Source: JAPXSY01 sp033812795
Lineage (GTDB): Bacteria > Verrucomicrobiota > Kiritimatiellia > RFP12 > UBA1067
NCBI GenBank assembly: GCA_033812795.1
Contig: JAPXSY010000003.1
Location: 38,562 to 102,561 of the forward strand
DNA length: 64,000 bases
Reading direction: 5' to 3'
How positions within the stretch are numbered: position 1 is the first letter of the stretch; each line of letters opens with the position of its first letter. The position numbers and the translations under genes are program-made. Shown piece by piece: positions 59,095 to 64,000 of this stretch. The notes below the pieces were generated by a model. That model saw only the letters and a list, made by a program, of their open reading frames with translations. It ran no database searches and had not been told where the DNA came from.

Positions 59095-61662
59095 TCATAG
59101 GCTGCGCGGCAACTCTTCCAGAACGTAACACTCGACCGTGTCGCCCTCCTGAAACGCCTCGAACCCGTCGAAGAAAATACCGCACTCCTGCGAACCGGTG
59201 ACTTCGGAAACGTCGTCCTGGAAGTGTTTGAGGGCGGCGAAACGGCCATCCCAGATTTGCTCTTTCTTGCGGAAAATCCGGCACCGCGCATCCGCGCGAA
59301 TCACACCGTCGAGCATTTGGCAACCCGCCACCCTCCCGGTCTTGCCGATATCGAAAATAGCGCGAATCTCGGCATGGCCCCGAATAACTTCCTTATATTC
59401 GGGCGGCAGCAGATCAAGCATGCGCTGCTTCACGAATTCAAGCAGTTCATAGATGATCCGGAAGGTATTGATGCGCACTCCGGCATGACGGGCGAGTTGC
59501 TGCACACCGGCATCGCACCCGACACTGAAGCCCACAATCAGCGCGCGACCGGCCGCGGCTTTGTTCACATCCGTGGCAGACACATTCCCGATGGCCTCGT
59601 GGATGATGTTCAACGTGACCTTTTCGCTCTTGATTTCGCGAAGCGCCTCGCAAACGGCCTCAGAGGAACCCTGGGTATCCGCCTTCACGATCAGCGCCAA
59701 CTCGCGGCGCTGGTTCTCTTGCATCTGACTCATCAGCGCATCCAGCGAGGTGGCTTTGGCGCTGGACAGCTCGATCTCCTTCCGCTCTTGGGCGAGTTTC
59801 TCCGCCAGTTCGCGGGCACGTTTCTCATTGAGCATCACGCGGAACGCCGCCCCGGCCTCCGGCACACCCGACAGTCCCATGCACTTGACCGCCGTGGCGG
59901 GGCCCGCCGACTTCACGCGGCGTCCGCGGTCGTCGATCAACCCGCGGATCTTGCCGAAATGCTCCCCGCACAAAATCGCGTCTCCCACATTCAGCGTGCC
60001 TCCCGCAATCAGCAGGGTGGCGGTTGGTCCGAGCCCCTGTTCGAGCTGGGCCTCCACCACGAACCCGTCCGCGCGGCGCGCCGGATTGGCGCTCAATTCG
60101 AGCATGTCCGCCTGCAGCAGGATCATTTCAAGCAGATGGTCCACGCCCTTGCCTGTCATGGCCGAGACTTCCACGCTGATGATATCGCCGCCCCACTCTT
60201 CAGGAGTCAGGCCCTCGCTTTGCAGCATCTGGCGCACCCGGTCGGGCTTGGCGGTGGGCAGGTCGCATTTGTTGATCGCGATCATGATCTGTACCCCCGC
60301 CTGCTGGGCATGCCTGATCGCCTCACGGGTCTGCGGCATGATGCCGTCATCCGCCGCAATGATGATCACCGCGATATCCGTCAGACTGGCGCCGCGAGCG
60401 CGCATTGCGGAAAAGGCGGCATGGCCGGGCGTATCCAGAAAGGTGATTTTCCGACCATTGATTTCCACCGTATAGGCACCGATGTGTTGGGTGATCCCCC
60501 CCGCCTCGCCGCTGGTGACGCGCGTGTTACGGATCCGGTCCATCAGCGATGTTTTGCCATGGTCGACATGGCCGAGGAAGGTGACCACCGGCGGCCGCGG
60601 CAACAAATCCTCGGGTTTGTCGTCCGGGATGGTGTCATCCGCATCCTCGCTGCGCAGTACGGGCCTGCGCTCCGTTGAGCGCTTGGCTTTTTCAATCTCG
60701 ACTTTGAAGCCGTATTTATCAGCGACCTTCTGCGCCACATCAACCTCCACGCGTTGATTGATGGACGCGAGAATATTGAGTTGCATCAGATCCGCGATCA
60801 GCCGGTTAGCCCGGATCCCGAGTTTTTCCGCCAGTTCCTTCACCACCACCGCGCCGCGCAACAGAATGATGCGGTCGGGCGGGGTACCGGATTCCATACG
60901 TTGTTGTGACACCGGCGTGAAACGCGACGGACGGCTACCGGGACGCGCGGCAGCCGATGCGGCGGAAGCCGGACGCTGCGGGATCCGTCCGATCTCTTTT
61001 TCTTTTTCACGCGTTTTTCCCTCGGGCGTCATGCGGGGAGGCTTCGACATCTCGCGTTCCGGCTCCTTCGCGATCCGTTGCATGAAGGATGCGGCCAACT
61101 GCTCCTCAGGCTCCAACTCATCTTCCGCTGACGCATATCGCGCGGGCTTCGTTTTCTGAGCGGTCGGCTTGGCGGCGGCTGGCTTTGCGGCGGTCGGCTT
61201 GACGGCGGATGTCGGGCGAGCGGTTGCCGCGGTTGCGGGAGTGGTCTTCTTCTGCGGTGCCGGCGCCGGTTTCTCCGGAGCGGCTGTGGACGGCGGGGTT
61301 GTCTCGGCCTCCGCAGCCGGAGCCGGAGCCGCCGGTTCGGGCGACACTTCGCCCCGGGCCCGCACGTCCATTTCCAGGGCGCGCGCACGGTTCGCCTCCA
61401 ACACCGCCCGGTCCGCCTGACTCTGCGCCATGCGTCGTGACCGTGCCCGCTCCTGTTTGGCGCGTGCGCGTTCGGCGCGTTCGGCACTCGCACGCTCCTT
61501 CACCTCGGCACCCAGACCCGCAAAATAAGCCTGAAGGCGCGACACCTCCTGGTCTTCCAGCGCGGACAGGGGCGAATAGGCCTCGATGCCTAACGCATCC
61601 GCCTGCTTCAGCACTTCGACACTCGAAGTCTGCATGCTCTTTGCCAATTCAAATACTCTCAT
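59095..61662 (-). CDS. infB: Translation initiation factor IF-2
   Basis: IF-2 delivers the formylated initiator tRNA to the ribosome. The 855-residue protein starts with MRVFELAKSM, has a low-complexity alanine/proline/lysine stretch from ~60 to ~260, then the GTPase domain with GHVDHGKTSLM near residue 367, DTPGHAAF, NKCDLP, and the C-terminal domains. The ATG follows AAGGGG by five bases; an upstream GTG is less likely. It follows nusA and precedes rbfA. Confidence 0.95.
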   Translation of the reverse strand: MRVFELAKSMQTSSVEVLKQADALGIEAYSPLSALEDQEVSRLQAYFAGLGAEVKERASAERAERARAKQERARSRRMAQSQADRAVLEANRARALEMDVRARGEVSPEPAAPAPAAEAETTPPSTAAPEKPAPAPQKKTTPATAATARPTSAVKPTAAKPAAAKPTAQKTKPARYASAEDELEPEEQLAASFMQRIAKEPEREMSKPPRMTPEGKTREKEKEIGRIPQRPASAASAAARPGSRPSRFTPVSQQRMESGTPPDRIILLRGAVVVKELAEKLGIRANRLIADLMQLNILASINQRVEVDVAQKVADKYGFKVEIEKAKRSTERRPVLRSEDADDTIPDDKPEDLLPRPPVVTFLGHVDHGKTSLMDRIRNTRVTSGEAGGITQHIGAYTVEINGRKITFLDTPGHAAFSAMRARGASLTDIAVIIIAADDGIMPQTREAIRHAQQAGVQIMIAINKCDLPTAKPDRVRQMLQSEGLTPEEWGGDIISVEVSAMTGKGVDHLLEMILLQADMLELSANPARRADGFVVEAQLEQGLGPTATLLIAGGTLNVGDAILCGEHFGKIRGLIDDRGRRVKSAGPATAVKCMGLSGVPEAGAAFRVMLNEKRARELAEKLAQERKEIELSSAKATSLDALMSQMQENQRRELALIVKADTQGSSEAVCEALREIKSEKVTLNIIHEAIGNVSATDVNKAAAGRALIVGFSVGCDAGVQQLARHAGVRINTFRIIYELLEFVKQRMLDLLPPEYKEVIRGHAEIRAIFDIGKTGRVAGCQMLDGVIRADARCRIFRKKEQIWDGRFAALKHFQDDVSEVTGSQECGIFFDGFEAFQEGDTVECYVLEELPRSL

Positions 61663-61671
61663 CGTCACCCC

Positions 61672-62931
61672 TTACTCTTCCCTGTCCTCGCCGCCGCTGA
61701 CCGCTTGGGCCGCCGCCCAGATTTTTTGCACCGTTTCCTCATCAAGCCCAGTCACTTCCTGCAGATAGGGAATCTCGGCCTCGATGATCCCGTCGGTGTT
61801 AAGGAATCCGTTCGCCACCAGCGTGGTCGCGATTTCCGTCGTGATGTCCAGCACCTCTGCCAGCGACGCGATCGCGGTTTCACGCTGCTCTTCAAACGTG
61901 ACCTCTTCCCCGCTCTTTATGATATTGACCCGCCACCCGGTGAGCTTAGAAGTCAGCCGCACGTTTTGTCCGCGCTTGCCGATCGCCAGTGAAAGCTGGT
62001 CCGGCGCCACCATCACATTCACAGTGCGCAACTCGTTGGCGTCGATTGAGACACTCTCCAGACGGGCCGGCGCCAACGCCTGCGCGACATACTGCTTGAT
62101 GTCATCGCTCCATCGGACGATATCGATCTTTTCCCCGTTCAGTTCCCGCACGATGTTCCGTACGCGCACACCCCGCAAGCCGACACATGCGCCAACGGGA
62201 TCCACCTTTTCGTCCAGCGTTTTCACGGCGATCTTAGAGCGGTATCCGGGGTCGCGTGCCACGCCCATCACCTCGACAATCCCGTCGGCGATCTCTGCGA
62301 CTTCGAGTCGGAAAAGGGTTTTCACGAAATCCGGGCAGGCACGCGACAGCACTACCGACGGCCCGTTGACCCCGGTCTGCACACGGTACACGTACGCGCG
62401 GATCCGGTCACCGATGTTGTAGTCTTCCGTGGGAAGACGCTCCTTGGCCGGCAGAATCGCCTCCGTCTTGCCCAGTTCAACAATCAAGTCGCGATGGGAA
62501 ATCTGCCGGACCATCCCGTTGACAATGTCGCCGATCCGGTCTTTGTATTCGTCGTACATGTTCTTCCGTTCGGCTTCGCGGATCTTCTGCAGGATCATCT
62601 GGCGCGCGGTTTGCGCGGCGATCCGTCCCAACTGGGCCGGCGGCACGGCGACTTCCACGGTTTCGCCAACCTTGGCTCCCGGACGGAGCCTCTGCGCCCG
62701 CCGCAGCGAGATGAACCCAGGCCCGGTCTCGTCATTCGAAACAGTGAGCGTGTCATAGGCTTTGATGGCCAAGGTTTTCCGGTCGACCTCCACACGTAAT
62801 TCATACGTTGAGTCCGATGTTTTGCGGGCGGCCTGCTGGATCGCGGATTCGATGGCTTGGATAATAATTTCCCGGTTGACCCCGCGATCTCGCTCCAGAT
62901 AATTGATAATCGAAAGCAACTCATTGTTCAT
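61672..62931 (-). CDS. nusA: Transcription termination/antitermination factor NusA
   Basis: The 419-residue protein has the N-terminal domain ELLSIINYLERDRGVNREIIIQAIESAI, an S1 region, KH regions (VRGVRVRNIVRELNGEKIDIVRW, APDQLSLAIGKRGQNVRLTSKLTGW), and a short acidic helix-hairpin C-terminus (LDEETVQKIWAAAQA). The ATG was chosen; an upstream TTG could extend it by eight residues. The rimP gene that normally precedes nusA is absent here: upstream is a divergent redox-type gene. It begins the nusA-infB-rbfA-truB-ribF operon. Confidence 0.95.
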   Translation of the reverse strand: MNNELLSIINYLERDRGVNREIIIQAIESAIQQAARKTSDSTYELRVEVDRKTLAIKAYDTLTVSNDETGPGFISLRRAQRLRPGAKVGETVEVAVPPAQLGRIAAQTARQMILQKIREAERKNMYDEYKDRIGDIVNGMVRQISHRDLIVELGKTEAILPAKERLPTEDYNIGDRIRAYVYRVQTGVNGPSVVLSRACPDFVKTLFRLEVAEIADGIVEVMGVARDPGYRSKIAVKTLDEKVDPVGACVGLRGVRVRNIVRELNGEKIDIVRWSDDIKQYVAQALAPARLESVSIDANELRTVNVMVAPDQLSLAIGKRGQNVRLTSKLTGWRVNIIKSGEEVTFEEQRETAIASLAEVLDITTEIATTLVANGFLNTDGIIEAEIPYLQEVTGLDEETVQKIWAAAQAVSGGEDREE

Positions 62932-62967
62932 CGCCGCACCGCCTTCCGCTTTCAAGGTTCAACCAAC

Positions 62968-62992
62968 AAAAAAGAGCGGGGTAAGCCCCCCC
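62968..62992 (-). terminator. Terminator-like hairpin in the nusA leader
   Basis: On the minus strand GGGG-CTTA-CCCC is followed by GCTC and a run of six T. The stem is only four to five base pairs, so it is weak. It lies inside the leader between the nusA promoter and the ATG. Confidence 0.3.
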
Positions 62993-63019
62993 ACCCTTTT
63001 TATCTCAAAAAGTTAAGTA

Positions 63020-63049
63020 ATCTTACCGTATTCGGGCAAAAGATGTCAA
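63020..63049 (-). promoter_or_regulatory. Promoter of the nusA operon
   Basis: On the minus strand, TTGACA, 18 bases, TAAGAT. It gives a leader of about 80 bases before the nusA ATG. Confidence 0.65.
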
Positions 63050-63199
63050 TGCACAATACCCCGCCGCATCGGCTTCTTTTCAAGATGGTCAACCCCTCTT
63101 TGTTTCACTATAGTTTATATGTTTCCAATGCGCTGTCCAGATTATGCGGACGAGGTGCGGTCCATAGCGGTAAACCCGTTTGCGAATTGGAGTGTGAAC

Positions 63200-63667
63200 A
63201 TGTCATCAACCTCTGCACGAATTGACCGGTCGCTCGAACTGTTTCATGCCGGATGCGCCTGCTCGCAGGCTGTTTTCGCCGCTTACAGCGACCTGTTCGG
63301 TATCGACGAAGCATGCGCCATGCGCCTGTCTTGCGGATTGGGGGCCGGTGTGGGACGCCTGCGTAATGTCTGCGGGGCGGTTTCTGCTATGGCACTTCTG
63401 GCCGGACTGAAATACGGAAGCGAAACACCCGGCGATGCGGAGGCCAAACGCAAGACTTACGAAGTGGTGCGGCAGATGGCGTCCGCGTTTCAGGCGCGCC
63501 ACGGTTCCATTGTCTGCCGCGAACTGCTGGGGACGATACGCTCCGAAACCTCGGCAGTCCCTTCCGAACGCACCACCGCCTATTACGCCACGCGCCCATG
63601 CGCACGTCTGGTGGCCGATGCGGCGTCGATCATCGAGGCCACATTGCTTGTGCCGGACGCTCCCTAA
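63200..63667 (+). CDS. C_GCAxxG_C_C family redox-type protein
   Basis: The 155-residue protein has the family's cysteine pattern: HAGCACSQAVFAAYSD, MRLSCGLGAGVGRLRNVCGAVSAMALLAG, and a final CARLVADAASII. The function of this family is not established; a redox or metal role is suggested by the conserved cysteines. The start is set by GGAG seven bases before the ATG. A TATAGT at 63109-63114 could be its -10 box. It is divergent from nusA. Confidence 0.85.
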   Translation: MSSTSARIDRSLELFHAGCACSQAVFAAYSDLFGIDEACAMRLSCGLGAGVGRLRNVCGAVSAMALLAGLKYGSETPGDAEAKRKTYEVVRQMASAFQARHGSIVCRELLGTIRSETSAVPSERTTAYYATRPCARLVADAASIIEATLLVPDAP

Positions 63668-63750
63668 ACGCAAAAGAAGCTGTTGAACGGGTAGAATTCT
63701 GGCAAAGCCCCGTAAACATTGGGTTTTGTCGCGGTCCCCGCCGCACCGTA

Positions 63751-63780
63751 TTGAGATGCGGGCGGAGCCCGCAATCTCAA
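63751..63780 (+). terminator. Hairpin after the C_GCAxxG_C_C gene
   Basis: TTGAGATGCGGGC pairs with GCCCGCAATCTCAA with one bulged base, around GGA. The stem is GC-rich but no T run follows. Likely transcript end or protective structure. Confidence 0.5.
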
Positions 63781-63822
63781 AGGCTGTGAGACTGTGAGGC
63801 GGTTAGGCTATGAGGCGGTTGT

Positions 63823-64000
63823 GTCCTGTGGTTAAATGATCGATCCCGATCCCGATAGCGATCCCGACCCCGATTCGGATGAAACCCTGAAACCATGAAA
63901 CCCTGAAACCCAAGAAAGTGTTCTGTGGTGAAACAATCGATCCCGATCCCGATAGCGATCCCGACCCCGATGAAACCCTGAAACCTTGAAACCCTGAAAC
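63823..64000. repeat. Tandem intergenic repeat, ~97-base period, CGATCCC-rich
   Basis: A 34-base block rich in CGATCCC and CGATAGC occurs identically at 63841-63874 and 63938-63971. It is preceded each time by a variant of CTGTGG(T/G)-AA and followed by several TGAAACC units. The period is 97 bases. The window ends inside the array, so copy number is unknown. The gene-free stretch 63668-64000 otherwise holds only the hairpin described above. Confidence 0.7.

Overview
This window looks like a chromosomal segment of a Gram-negative bacterium from the Planctomycetes-Verrucomicrobia-Chlamydiae group, most plausibly Kiritimatiellota; the assignment is inferred. The support is high GC, lipid A synthesis (LpxK), a YdbH/YnbE/YdbL envelope system, the MEP isoprenoid genes, many large secreted beta-helix or propeller proteins with PVC-like style, and intergenic CGATCCC-type repeats. 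No phage genes, insertion sequence, plasmid gene or rRNA was found. One tRNA (Glu, TTC) is present.

Layout. 1-3912: the 3' part of ydbH, then ynbE, ydbL and a secreted SGNH hydrolase. 4092-8277: tRNA-Glu, then lpxK-murJ-murG (lipid A and peptidoglycan). 8336-13045 (minus): a compact five-gene unit of a short FG-GAP-like secreted protein, a CphA-like ATP-grasp ligase without a Mur-ligase domain, a secreted TolB-like propeller, a lipoprotein and a large secreted protein of unknown function. This is the best candidate for an undescribed system. 13245-19610: two very large secreted proteins that share a homologous beta-strand module; the second also carries a glycosidase-like propeller. 19763-26553: purA, uppS, cdsA, dxr, rseP, ispG (nucleotide, undecaprenyl, phospholipid and isoprenoid synthesis). 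26585-32382 (minus): a TPR lipoprotein, a beta-helix protein, thiE, a histidine phosphatase, and the collapsed remnant of a MacB-type permease gene.

32573-36653 (plus): an orphan ABC ATPase, a PIG-L deacetylase, a NagB-like isomerase and a PfkB kinase, resembling an amino-sugar cassette. 36794-37456: a type I-C CRISPR-Cas relic, in which the Cas3 HD domain runs straight into the first repeat of a two-repeat array. 37511-40880 (minus): an EboE-like protein and a GH141-like beta-helix protein. 41031-44081: a stand-alone IMP cyclohydrolase, a PHP phosphoesterase and a two-subunit class I fumarase/tartrate dehydratase, all overlapping. 44214-47757: fmt, an M48 metalloprotease lipoprotein and a Gfo/Idh/MocA oxidoreductase.

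47881-53757 (minus): ispF-cysS-tmk-holB-ricT-like-aroQ-pfkB, a tightly overlapping housekeeping operon. 53859-56037 (minus): an S1/P1-nuclease-like secreted protein and a Tat-exported Rieske-like protein with unusual ligand spacing. 56137-56919: dapB. 56911-62931 (minus): nusA-infB-rbfA-truB-ribF, without rimP. 63200-63667: a C_GCAxxG_C_C redox-type protein. The last 330 bases are non-coding, with a hairpin and tandem repeats.

Promoters of one recurring form, TTGCC(A/C) or a close variant, 16-18 bases, then a TATA-like box, can be read before many units. For ispF and dapB the -10 box sits so close to the ATG that the transcripts should be leaderless or nearly so.
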